A stretch of DNA of 64,000 nt from Paramecium tetraurelia (lineage: Eukaryota > Ciliophora > Oligohymenophorea > Peniculida > Parameciidae). Positions 49,851-61,126 of the stretch are shown in pieces. Location: the NCBI RefSeq assembly GCF_000165425.1, contig NW_001799433.1, positions 259,181 through 323,180 on the forward strand. The letters run 5' to 3'. The translations under genes and the position numbers were made by a program. A model generated the notes under the pieces. It was given only the letters and a program-made list of their open reading frames with translations, had not been told where the DNA came from and made no database searches. The stretch's first letter is position 1; each line of letters opens with the position of its first letter.

Positions 49851-50552
49851 ATGAATTCTCAAGCACAATTTAGAAAGGACAACAAAATGTAGATTCACTT
49901 TTCTCGACCTTCCTCTAGAAATAATAGTTTTCTGCCTGAAATTGCTCAGACACCATCCTACAATTTTATTCAAAAACAGTAAACCAATTCAATCTTCAAT
50001 TCTTCAAAAGGAATGGATTAGTTTAACTTATTCAAAATTTCATAGGCCGAATAGAACATTGATCAGATAACATCACGTACTGAATTGTAGCGTAAAGAAC
50101 TAATTAGAGAAATATTTAGATAAGACAAGAAGCCTGCTGCACTCAAACCATTAATTAAATAATAAGAATTAACTACTCATAGGAATAGAGGCAGAAAAGA
50201 AGATCAAATAGAAGATTAGCAAACATAATTAAAAAGCATTCTCAAGAGAAAAAGCTCTAACAGTAGAGAACATGGTGATATTTTTGATTTCTTTGAGTTA
50301 GATAATTAGGATTTGAAATATTAATAATAAAAGCCTAATTTCAATAGACTAAAGCACAATAAGTAGGTTTCGCTTCAGCCAATAGAAAAGGAAGACCATT
50401 CTCCCCCATTATATAATCCAGGAAGGAAAATAGTTTCATTTAATAAATAAATTTAAATTAAAGTTATTGATCCAAATGAGGAAAAACCAAAATCTAATTA
50501 AAAAACATTTAGAAGGATGTACACAGTTGCAGATCTTCTAGATAAATCATGA
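49851..50552 (+). CDS. Small protein with SILK and RVxF motifs (putative PP1 interactor D)
   Basis: Single exon of 233 residues (ATG 49851, TGA 50550-50552), hydrophilic and largely disordered. SILK lies at 129-132 (LKSILKRKSSN) and a K-I-V-S-F motif at 193-197 (GRKIVSFNKQ). This is the same ordered pair as in the genes at 2058, 2723 and 3903, about 46 kb away. It has no lipidation start. The C-terminus FRRMYTVADLLDKS looks conserved but is unknown to me. ATG 49809 upstream is in another frame and stops early. PP1 docking is inferred from motifs. Confidence 0.68.
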
Positions 50553-50605
50553 TTTTCAGTTCTATGTTAATTATCATTTTTATACTTAATTGTAACTAAT
50601 GAAAA

Positions 50606-50639
<34 letters not shown>
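50606..50639. repeat. (ATT)n microsatellite, intergenic
   Basis: Perfect ATT/TTA triplet run of about 34 bases between two genes on the same strand. No coding frame uses it. Confidence 0.85.
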
Positions 50640-50641
<2 letters not shown>

Positions 50642-50871
50642 TTTTTAATAATTAAGATTTCTAATTTAAAACAATCAATCCCGTTTAATTAATTATTCAA
50701 ACTATCAAAATATGATGAATATCTTCTATAAACTAAAAAAACCTGAATAAGTTTCCTATCAATTGATTGTTTTAACACAATTTTTGGATGGTAACTCCAT
50801 CACTGCAGGGAAATTCATTTCAAATAAAATTCTTATGTTAATTTTTTAATTCATAATTTAAATAATAAAGA

Positions 50872-51894
50872 ATGAATACCAATGACATAATTTATTAGTA
50901 ATAGCAGGAGTAATAAGAAAGAAAACCAAATTTTATAGAAAAGTTGTGTTCTTGCATCTATTATTTTCGCAAGAAATCTAATAAAACGAATGACAAGTAT
51001 CAACTTGGAATTGACACTCCAAAATCACATGTATAAATGAAACATATAAATATGAGAGCAGAAAAGTATGCGTTCTAGATTTAGATGAAACACTAGTCCA
51101 TAGTTAATTTAAAGCAGAGAACGATCATGATTTTTCGCTAGATGTAATAATCTATAATATATTAGATCATAGTGTAAAGTCAATTATTTAAAGTTTATGT
51201 GACAGTTAGACCTGGTGTTGAAAACTTTATTGATACTTTAAGCGAATATTTTGAAGTTATCATGTGGACTGCTAGTTTGAAAGAATATGCAGATCCTGTT
51301 ATGGACATTATAGATCCCTCACGAAGAGCTTTGACTAGATTATATAGAGAAAGTTGCACTCCTATTCAAGGAGGATTAACCAAAAATCTAAGCAAACTGG
51401 GGAGAAACTTAAAGGATGTCATAATCATAGATGTAAAAGAATTGTTCACTGTTAGAATTCCTAAATGTCTTTTATATTTTAATAAGAGAACGGATATTTG
51501 ATCAAAGATTTCATTGCAGATAAAAATGACAACGAACTAGAGACTCTATTACCATTTCTTATTTGGTTAAGTTAGGTATTTAATATTATGAAATATTAAG
51601 TAAAATGATGTTCGTCCAGTCTCTTAATTATTTAAATAGTATTTTATGAATGAATCGATATAAAGAAAACATTCCAAAAGACAGATACTCTCATAATCCA
51701 TGATTTTGAATAATCAGAACAGCAATAAAAAGTTGGATACCAAAGCCCAAAGAACTCACACTGTTAATCATTGTGATATAGAGGAAATCGAATTGAGAGC
51801 TGAAGCAAATATAAATTCTCCTAACATTGAGATGAAACTAAATGATTAAACTGATGATGAAAGTCGTGAAACATTTGAAATAAGTAATTGTTGA
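50872..51894 (+). CDS. Small CTD phosphatase (SCP/CTDSP-like)
   Basis: 308 residues after introns of 26, 22, 23 and 25 nt; length divisible by three. A short Cys/aromatic head precedes the HAD domain: KVCVLDLDETLVHSQF (DxDxT), VYVTVRPGVENFIDTL, YFEVIMWTASLKEYADPVMD, ALTRLYRESC, GGLTKNLSKLGRNLKDVIII with DNS after splicing, and a final LETLLPFLIWLS. This matches SCP1-3/nuclear-envelope phosphatase proteins closely and contains the Trp insertion (MWTASLKEYAD) typical of them. The Arg/Asn/Glu-rich tail of 90 residues is specific. It is the second DxDxT phosphatase of the window, more SCP-like than the one at 31880. Confidence 0.9.
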
Positions 51895-52360
51895 TTTTAA
51901 TTCACTATCTAATCACTCTAATTCCCATTAAATTAAGTTATAATAATATTAACAATCAATTATACCAATATTTTATTAATCTATTATAAGCACCACATAT
52001 TTTATGTTATTTTGAATAATATAATGTAACTACATAATTATTAATAATAAAATCACATAATAAATCTAAGTGTTTATTATTATATAAAAATTAACTGAAA
52101 ATAAATAAAAAATATGTACTTGAATAAATTAAATAAGTCTTAACAATTGGATTTTCCTACTTATTAAATAAATTACTAAACCTCAATTTTAAGAATAATA
52201 ATTAATATATCTGAAAAAATATAGTATTTATGAACATCAAATATAAGATTTGATACTGACTGTCTTAGCTAAGGATGATTTTATTTTTAATATTGAAGAA
52301 TCTAATATACTTAAAATTGAAAGTATTTGATCAATTATTTATAATATAACTAATTATATA
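51895..52360. other. Intergenic spacer
   Basis: About 465 very AT-rich bases between two same-strand genes. No ORF or motif seen. Confidence 0.4.
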
Positions 52361-53769
52361 ATGTCTTCTTTTACGGGATTTCTTGTGAAAAAAACTATAC
52401 AAGATTATCCAATCAGATAACAATTAGGGTATTACTAGGATTTTCAGAGATAGAACTTGACTCTCTACATAAATAAAAAGCTTGCAGATATGAGATGTAT
52501 AACAATAATAAATTAGTGTCAAATGGCACAAACTCTGTCAATGCTAAAAGTTTAGTTAATTTAAACATTTAAACAAATATTGATACACCAAATAAAGTGG
52601 GTAATTTTAGAAGAAGGCAGATTTCATAATAGGAATGTTAATCGCGACCAAAAACCTCTTATCATAAAAAATAACATAAAGTTTAACCAAAACCAGAATA
52701 AAAGGTTGCATCCCTAATAAATGACGAATTGATGAAATAGAATTCAACTAGTTCCTTGTATCAGGAATATAAAATGGCCAATCTCAAGGCAAACCTTTAA
52801 AAATTGCAAGCCCAAAAAAAATGCAACCTAATCGAACTCAATCATGTTGAATTGGCTGATGATGAATAAATTAATTATTATTTGACTGAATTATGTAAGT
52901 AGCATCCCGAAGTGGATATTGGCAAGCTGTTGGATGTGGACGTAGAAAAAGTGTCATTGATCCATCATCAAGACAAGTTGAACGAGTTAATAGAGAAGAG
53001 GATAAATTAAGAGGAATTCGATTAATTACTAAGCAAGGATGAGAAAACAAATTTGGTCAAAGTCTACAAAGAATCCAGGTATGATCAATTCGAACCAGAG
53101 TACAGTAAAAAGAACAAATTAAAAATGACTACGTTTAAAAAATAAAAAGAGATTTAGGATAAATTATTTGCTTAAATATTTGAGGATGAAGTTCAAAATA
53201 AAACTCAAAAAGTTGACATGAACAAATTTTTCAGAGCTCCACCCCAATAAATATCAGGTAAGATTAAAAGAAGATCAAATTATGCTATTAATTCCAAACC
53301 TTTATCTCATAGGTAATCTCCTGGAGTTAGCCATTTCGAATCAAGACCTTAGACTGCCTTAGGTACACATACACAATCCTAGACATTCTTGACGACCAAA
53401 TAAAAATGGGATGGTAAAGGTGTTGATCCTGATACTTAATAATAAATGCAAGATATTATTGGATATTGTATTGAATTAGAGGATGAACAGAAAAAGGAGA
53501 AGAAATAATTTAAAAGAAAAATGAGGAGAATGGATTAGGAGATATAACGATCAGTGAGAACAGTATCAGAATAATTTCATAATTAAGACAAATAAACTAT
53601 ACAACATGAGGAATTCAAAAAGTTTTAGAGTGAAACATAATTCAAGAGAAAACTTATTGGGTTTTTGATGAATCAAGTTGCTGATAAAAATGAGATTTTG
53701 AGTTAGAAAGCACGAAAAGAATCAACTAGTAAATTTATTCATAAAGTTTCAAAATTATCTAATGAATGA
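52361..53769 (+). CDS. Hydrophilic protein of unknown function
   Basis: 458 residues if a 32-nt intron beginning GTGAAA and ending ATCAG (near 52385-52416) is removed, which makes the length divisible by three. The rest is one open exon, Lys/Gln/Glu-rich. A block with more structure is LADDEQINYYLTELCKQHPE with DIGKLLDVDVEKVSL after it, and a second is TQQQMQDIIGYCIELEDEQK near the C-terminus. No domain was recognised. The 5' exon is the least certain part because its intron starts with GTG rather than GTA. Confidence 0.55.
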
Positions 53770-53863
53770 TGAAATATAATTAAATTGCTTTTATCATTTC
53801 TTTAAATTTATCAAAATTTTTAAGAATATATTATTAGATTAATTTTACCTTTTGTTGACTAAA

Positions 53864-54582
53864 ATGATACCTTCAGACAACGAGGAATAATTTTCTCCGT
53901 ATTCTCAGTTGAATATTATATTTATATTAAAGACATAAACTTAAGAGTATCCACTTTGATCAAAAACCAAAAGATTTATCAAAAAAATATGCTGTCATCG
54001 ATCAATCAAAGAGGGTTTTATTGTTGAAACGGATTCTATCAAGAGAGGCAACGATCAAAGAAGCGGCTAAAGAGTTCGGTGTGAATTTTAGTACAGCCAA
54101 AGCAATTTTATCAACATATAGAAAAGAAGGTCGAATAGGAAAGAAGAAGACAAGGGAGAAACAAAAGAAAGAGAAAGAACAAAAATAATATAGTCTTAGC
54201 AATGAGCGAAAGGTTTAATCCATGTATGATTTAGAAAGAGATGTATCACAGAAATAAAGAAGTTTTTCTCCTGATTTAAAAGTATACATTAACTAATTAT
54301 AAATCACTAGTCAATTGATTAACATATAACAAACAGTCTACTACATCAACATTAGTTATTGATTTCAAAAACTACTCAAAATATCATATCTACTCAAATT
54401 TTAGAAGAAAAGAAAGTATCTATTGCACTTGCTAATTGTAAAAGGGAATTAGAAAAATAAAAATTCCTTAATTTGCAACTAGTCATGATGATTTCCGTAA
54501 CACTATTGTCATTTATGTATAGTCTCTTTAACAGAAGATATTGTAGTACTAAATGCCCTTAATCAAAGAAGAACTAAGTTGA
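53864..54582 (+). CDS. Helix-turn-helix protein with coiled-coil tail
   Basis: 212 residues after introns of 25, 29 and 26 nt; length divisible by three. Residues 40-90 form a homeodomain-like HTH: KRVLLLKRILSREATIKEAA, then KEFGVNFSTAKAILSTYRKE and a very basic end GRIGKKKTREKQKKEKE. Arrangement and sequence recall the N-terminal HTH of mariner-like transposases and helix-turn-helix_29 domains, but no transposase catalytic region follows; instead there is a helical C-terminus with LQQKILQYQMPLIKEELS. Likely DNA-binding and nuclear. It could derive from a transposase, which is inference. Confidence 0.6.
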
Positions 54583-54646
54583 ATGGTTATTTTATTTTAT
54601 AATATTATTTTTATATTATAATTATTTTCAGTCTTATATTAATTCC

Positions 54647-55566
54647 ATGAAAAACCATTTGCTTCTCGTAAATGTGAATGAAATGGACCTAATTATAGAA
54701 AACAATAATTAACAAGGAGCTCTATGGCTAGGCAATCTAAGAGCTGCTTAAAATATTACAAAATTGATAGAAAACAACATCAAAACAGTGATAACAGTAG
54801 CCAATAACCTTTTTATAAGTTTTAAGCAGAATTTAAACATACGACACAAAGTATATCTTATTATGAAAGTCAGATTTTTAAGGTTGAGGATTCAGAAAAA
54901 GCTTAAATCATCAATCATTTTGAAGAGATCAACAATGAGATTCTGAATGGATTAAATCATGGCTCAGTTTTAGTACATTGTGTTGCAGGGATTTCAAGAT
55001 CAAGTGCATGTGTAATTGCCTTCATTATGAAAACTCATAAATGGACTTATGAAAAGACGTTTTATTATGTAAAAGAGAAAAGACTAGTTATCAACCCTAA
55101 CAGAGGCTTTAAGAAATAACTTATTTAATATCATAATATACTGTAGTCAGAAATAAAACCTTAAAATAAACCCTTCATAGAATGCGATGGTTACTAATTA
55201 GGAAAGATAAATTCTTGGAGCAAATTGCATAAAAAAAATGTTCAAAACCCACAGGAATTAATCAAATAGCTATCTTAAAATTTGATTAAAACTCCTGTGA
55301 AAAAGATTGACTAATTAAATCGTACTTCAACTCCAGAAGAAAGACAGATCTATCGATAATAATTAGCAAAAAAACTATTTGTTAATACTTTTGCAAATAA
55401 AAGCACTGCTTCAATCTCACATTATTCAAATGATAATTCAGTTCTAAAATAAAAATCCTCTGATTAATAGACTGTTAAAATCAAAGCTTTCCTAAGCATG
55501 TACAAAAAGGTAGATATGAGTGACATGCAATCCGATAGAATTAATTTTGAAAATTACTCATAATGA
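54647..55566 (+). CDS. Dual-specificity protein phosphatase (DUSP)
   Basis: 298 residues after a 23-nt intron (GTATAT...GTCAG, near 54850); length divisible by three. The catalytic domain runs from GALWLGNLRAAQNITKLIEN through the general-acid region IFKVEDSEKAQIINHFEEIN to HCVAGISRSSACVIAFIM, the CX5R signature with Cys and Arg intact. KRLVINPNRGFKKQLIQYHN is the usual C-terminal helix. A variable tail of about 120 residues follows, rich in Lys, Ser and Gln. In this family a two-residue MAP-kinase or broader substrate role is possible; the substrate is unknown. The Asp in KVEDSE is the likely general acid. Confidence 0.9.
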
Positions 55567-55981
55567 TATTAATATCAAAGATATCAATATATATTAGTTT
55601 AGGATAAAATAAAAAATTGAGTTATCATTAAAATCTTAAGTTAAATCATAAAATATAGAAATTGCAATTTAAACTTTTGACTAAATAGAAATTTCTACTA
55701 TTAATCAATACTGAATTCTCCATTTATTTAAATGTGTTTTGATTTTAAAACAAAATTATCAATAATAACTAATGAATCTCCTTGAAAGTTGCAATTAGTA
55801 TTTTATTCTAAATATTTAATTGTTCTTTCACACTAAAAACAAATTTTCAGATGTATAACTATATATCACACAGAAACACACTCTCTATTGAATCAATAAA
55901 TTTTGGTTATTTTTCTTCTTTTTAACAATGTTTTAATTTTGAAAAAAGTTTATTATACTAATTATATTTAAAATTAATTAA
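55567..55981. other. Intergenic spacer
   Basis: About 415 AT-rich bases; upstream region of the AVL9-MORN gene. No ORF. Confidence 0.4.
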
Positions 55982-58817
55982 ATGAAAAAGTGGCTATAGA
56001 AAAAATTGAATTAAGGCCTATCCGATGATTAAAATAAGCATAGACTAACTAGAAAAGAAAGATATATGAGAAAATATTTGAATTCTGAAAAGTGCTATAA
56101 TTATTGGGAGATTATGACATCCAATAATCTAGTTTAAGTAAATCAAAATAGAGAATCATAAGGATTTATTAAACAAATTAAAGAAATCTTTTAAAATCCT
56201 GAATAAATCTTTGATGTTGAATTGCAATAAAAATTAATGGAATTATATACACTATAAGAGGATTAAACACCAGTATTGGCAATATTTGCAGTTGGATTTC
56301 ATCATAAAAGAGGATCAGAAATTGAATACTCATATCCAGAATTATCATAATTGACAAATGACATGGAAAATATAATCAACACCGTGACAACTTGTGCTTT
56401 GCCAGATGCTGTCCATAATGCTAATGAAGACTATTTATATTTTAATTTCGATGCATAAATAAATGGGCAGACCAAGCCATTGTTTGGTGTAACATGCTTC
56501 AAATAGATTAAAGTAACAGAGGAGTTAAAAAAGTAAAACCCAGAATTAACCAGAAGCCACATCTAAAAGGCCATCTGCTTGTTGTCCTTTGTACCTCTCT
56601 TTGGGTATATCAAGAGTAGATTGGAGCCTACAATATAAGCATACTTTTAATTGTAGGACTTTAAAGATATGTCAATTTTAAATTATGCCTTTGATAGTAT
56701 ATAATAAACTTTTGATTTAAAGAATGTAGAAATCTCAGCATTATATACAGATACTAATTTGATTGGGTTGTTTTGGATCTTTAAAGAGAAAATATTCAAA
56801 ATCCTTAAGGCAGTTTAATATTAGTTGAAAATAATTATATACTCTTAATCTTCTAGTGTTTGTTCTAGATTTATAATCAGTGTATTATCTCTAATTCCAG
56901 GTTTGTTGAATTTTAATATGTAATCCAAGTAATCACTCATATAGGTAATACAATTTGTTATTCTAAGGAAAGTTACTTGAGTAATTTTGGTTTGCCCTTT
57001 AAAATATTTACTGAGAACTATAAGTTATTTATGCATTTTAGTGTGACAGACCTAAATATGTTGTAAAGCAGCAATCTTAAAGGCTATTTGATTGGAACAA
57101 CAAGTAAATTTATTAAGGGTCTCAATCAATTGAATCCAGAGATTATTATTGATGTTGACACAGGCGAACTAAATATCTTGAAAGAGCAGTACAAGAAATT
57201 ATTAAAGTAATGTTTTTGTATAATAAAGTCTTAAATTAACTGAAAAATAACTTTACAGTGCCATTAATACAGATTGTTTAAAAACATTGGATTAAAATTA
57301 ATAGGACTAGTTAAGAAAATTAATTCCCATTCAAAATCAAAAAATCACGTTTCAAGGTAGTGAGGATTGGATAAGAAAAATAATTCATGATCATTATATA
57401 AAAGTGCTATCTGAAATTAGCTCCTTTGTTATAAATTTATAAACATTTGATGAAAGGATAAATAAATTGACTGCAATTAGAACTAGAAAGAGTATGATAA
57501 TTAAATAAGAAATAAGTCCATAAGATGTAATATTAGAATCTATAATAAAAAGAGCTCTGATGATGATGATAATGAATCTTAAGACCCGCATAAATTAGAA
57601 ATAAAGAAGCATAAAGAAAATTTGGTTGAAGAATTAAAAATCAAGGAATATCGTAATATGCTCTACGATCTAATGAGAGTGATAAGAAAGCACAATAGAA
57701 AAGGAATCATATATTGGATCACTAAAACTGAGAATGGACTCAAATGGTTAAAATCCTTTGATTATTCTATCATCACAAATTCTGAATGTTTCGATAAAAC
57801 TACAACAGTGCCATTCTACAAAGTGTTTGAAAATGCAGACATATTTATTGGGAATATGCAATATGGTGGACTAATAGAACTATTTTAAAAAAGAGTCTAC
57901 GTAGGCTAAATTCAGGATTTCCTTAAACATGGTTAAGGAAGATATGAAAAATTAATTGACAAGAGATTTTAATACAAGGGACAATTTAAATAGAACAAAT
58001 TTCATGGGGATGGTATACTAATAGTAGTAAATGAATTTTAATATAATGGTCATTTCGAGTAAATATCTCTCTTTTGATTTTAGAAATAATCAATTTAATG
58101 GATATGGTAATTTGTAAAAAGAGAATTAAATCTATGAAGGTTGGTTTAAAAATGGATAATATTGTGGAACTGGAAAATTGATATTGCCAAACAAAGATGT
58201 TTATGTAGGTTAATTTTCAGGGGGATTATTTCAAGGAGAAGGTCAATACGTTTGGGCTAATGGTGATATCTATAAAGGTATTTACAAGGCAGGGAAGAGA
58301 CATGGTATGGGAATCTATTAAAGTAAGCATAAGTTTTAATTTACTATTAGCTAAATAATACACATATGAGGGAGAATGGGTAGATGATTTAAAGGATGGA
58401 TTTGGTGTGATTACACTGCAAGAAAACAATTGCAAATACTAAGGATAATTTTAAAAGGATGAATTTGTTATAAATCAAGAAGTTATTATTAAATTTCCAG
58501 ATGATAGCATTTATAAAGGTAATTTAGAGATTAATTATATAGGACAGATTAAAAATTATTAACCTCATGGAAAGGGGTACTTGCAATTTATTGATGGAAA
58601 AATTTAAGATGGTAATTTCAAGGATGGAAACTTCATAGACTAAGAAAAAGTTGAAGATAAAAATGAATAGGTTACTTTACATTAAGAAAATACAGTTTAG
58701 GAGTAAAATATTTAAACAGATTCTTAATCTTAATCAAAGTAAGATCTTAATTAAGTAATCAACCAAAATGAGCTTTAGCAATAATAAATTGATGATAGTT
58801 ACAATAAATCAATATGA
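55982..58817 (+). CDS. AVL9-type DENN-related domain fused to MORN repeats
   Basis: About 890 residues. The N-terminal 450 match AVL9: VLAIFAVGFHHKRGSEIEYS, TTCALPDAVHNANEDYLYFN, KPLFGVTCFKQIKVTEEL, KAICLLSFVPLFGYIKSRLE, and LKGYLIGTTSKFIKGLNQLN with PEIIIDVDTGELN. A 26-nt intron (near 57520-57545) links an acidic SSDDDDNESQD stretch to a helical linker, and the frame then runs straight into at least eight MORN repeats (YVGQIQDFLKHGQGRYEKLI; YEGWFKNGQYCGTGKLILPN; YVGQFSGGLFQGEGQYVWAN; YKGIYKAGKRHGMGIYQ). AVL9 acts in late secretory traffic in yeast; MORN repeats bind membrane lipids or filaments. No stop separates the two parts. It may guide vesicles to the cortex. Confidence 0.82.
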
Positions 58818-59026
58818 TTAATCATTCATTAATAATATATTTTTGTTTCAAAATAATAATTAAGCTTAATTTAAATTTCAATCTTATATAAAACATTATC
58901 TATTATTTATTTCAATTATTTTGGGTTATATCAAAAGTAAAAATGTTTGACGTTTAAATCAAAATTCATCAGAAAGTTATATTTACATGTTGACTTATTA
59001 TGAAGAGTTAATAATAATTCATTAAA
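58818..59026. other. Short intergenic spacer
   Basis: About 210 AT-rich bases between two same-strand genes; no feature beyond presumed promoter and polyadenylation region. Confidence 0.4.
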
Positions 59027-60221
59027 ATGCAATTAACTTAAAAAGTTAAATAAACTATTAAGGCTAATTATGAACTTCAAGCCTGCAATTTGAATTCAAG
59101 ACCAAATACAGATTGTATTATTACAGCAAAAGGGGATAAGTATGAAAATAAAAGATAAATAGATTTGCAGTGGGGAGTTATGGTAATTCTGCTAAAATTT
59201 ATCAAACAAATAATTGTAAATTGCTGAGAACATTAAAAGGTCATAACAACGTGGTATATTCAATAGCTTTTAATAGTCCATTTGAGTAAATACATTTTAA
59301 TTATTTTATAGCAATAAAATTGTTACAGGATCATTTGATAGGAAATCTATGATCTGGGATGTTGAAACGGGTAAGTGCTAATAAGTTTTAAATAAACATA
59401 CATAAGAAATTGTTTGCAATAAATTCGATCCAACATCTAAATATGTTGCCACTGCTTCTATGGATCATACTGCAAAATTATGGAATGTTGAAACAGGGCA
59501 ATTAGTGCATGACCTGGTAGATCACACTTAAGAGGTGATATATTTAGATTTTAACAGTGATGGAAAATTATTACTTTCAACATCATTTGATTAAACTGCA
59601 AATGTAAATTTTAAATAGAAAAATCTAGCTTTATGATACAATAAATGGAAAATTGATAGCAAACTTTAAAAATCATCGTGGAGAACTTTCAAAGGCATTA
59701 TTTAACAATACTGGGACTTTAATAGCAACTGTTTCAACTGATAAGTACTAGATATTTTTATGGAAGAACATGTTGTATTTGGGATATTCGAGCTGAAAAA
59801 TGTCTAATATAACTGAAGAATCATTCTGATGAGATTTTGGATTGCGATTTTAGTGCAGATGGTAATTATTAACAAATAATATTTTCAGGGAAGAAATTTG
59901 TAACAGCATCTGCAGATCATACAGCAATTGTGTATGATGTGAACACTTTTGAAATTTTAGGAACTCTGAATTAACATAAAGAAGAAGTATTGAAGGTTTT
60001 ATTCTTGCCTGATAATTAGAGGGTAGTCACATCAAGTTAAGATAAGACTGCTTAAATTTAGTAAATATAATATTTCAATTAGTTCAATTTATGGATAGTG
60101 TTTGTAAAGTTTATAATATCATCGAGGAGATATATATGGATTAGCTAAAAGTGATGATGGCAAAATAATAGTAACCACTGGTTAAGAGAATTAATCAGCA
60201 GTGTGGAGAGAATAAATATGA
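59027..60221 (+). CDS. DAW1: WD40 protein DAW1/ODA16 (outer-arm dynein assembly)
   Basis: About 360 residues, several tiny introns (one near 59290-59310, others near 59620, 59750, 59870). Eight WD blades are visible, for example [99 protein letters not shown] with [12 protein letters not shown], and [16 protein letters not shown]. The blade order and phrases such as [11 protein letters not shown] and [10 protein letters not shown] are those of DAW1/ODA16, the IFT adaptor that carries outer-arm dynein into cilia. The last blade ends QENQSAVWREQI as in ITGSKDNTCRIWR of the animal protein. Consistent with a ciliate, which needs dyneins for motility. Confidence 0.88.
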
Positions 60222-60319
60222 CAATTTATTTATCTTATTTAAATGCAAGATTATTACTTAGTAAAACATAAATTAAAAAAAATCTATTTTATAGAATAAT
60301 AGAATACTCACTTAACTTC

Positions 60320-61028
60320 TCATTATTATTCTTGTTTTTATTGATCACCTTCCTTGGGTACCTATTCTTATTGTTGCACTTCCTCCTCTTAGTCCAAATC
60401 ATCAATATTTCCTAATTAAATAGACATCAAATCTACCAGCATTTGGTTCTTCTTAATCTTCTTCATCATCATCTTCTTCATGATGATGTCCATGTTCGTG
60501 ATCATGCCCATGATCATGACAGTGATCGTGACCATGATCGTGACCATGATCAAAATTTTAGAATTTGTTTTAATCCCAATCATCCAATCCTTTGCCTCCT
60601 TCTTCAGCCTCATCATCTTCATCAATATATTTAGTCCAATCAACCTAACCATTATTGTTATGTACTCTACCTATAAATATTACAATTTGTGAGATTCCTT
60701 TATCAACCTTGTCCAATATGAAGTGGCTTTATCTTTCTTGGAGAGTATAAATCTGACATTCAATCCATAGTTTGTCCATTTACTTTCCTATAGAAATTAC
60801 AATGGAGTGATACTTCAACAACAACTTCACCAAAGAAGTTAATTTCGAATACGTAATTAACACCTTCTGCAGTTGCTGAAAACTTAAGTGAATTCGAAGT
60901 CAATTCAACTTTTTCACCTTTCAAATCTCTCACTTCAACTGTCAGAAATACATTGTCTTTTCTTTGAGCCCATTTCACTATCGGAGCACTTTTAAATTGA
61001 AGGATATATTTTACATGGTTTTTTACAT
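60320..61028 (-). CDS. p23 (Hsp90 co-chaperone) with His/Asp-rich insertion
   Basis: 201 residues after four introns (three of 26 nt, one of 25 nt), exactly divisible by three. The CS domain reads APIVKWAQRKDNVFLTVEV, KLTSNSLKFSATA-like strands (ELTSNSLKFSATAEGVNYVF), FGEVVVEESKWTNYGLNVRF and YWTRLIKESHKLQYLQVDW, ending WTKYIDEDDE. These are the signature strands of p23/Sba1, including VDWTKYIDEDDE equivalent to VDWNKWVDEDDE. The acidic C-terminal tail is interrupted by an alternating DHGHDHGHDHCHDHGHDH stretch and then HHH, a potential metal-binding tract. p23 stabilises the closed Hsp90 dimer with clients. The start at 61028 depends on the first 26-nt intron. Confidence 0.88.
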
Positions 61029-61126
61029 TATCACTTAATTTTATTTTATATCTAAAAAATTAGTTGAGTTATGAATAACATTTACAAATCAAACCTTCCA
61101 GAAATTACTATAAATATATATTAAAG

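Noticed and set aside
60416-60692. Frames giving Met/Ile-rich or His-rich products on both strands over the p23 tail
   Set aside because: Shadow frames of the GATCATGGTCAC-like repeat; the p23 frame with VDWTKYIDEDDE and the His/Asp tract is the supported one.
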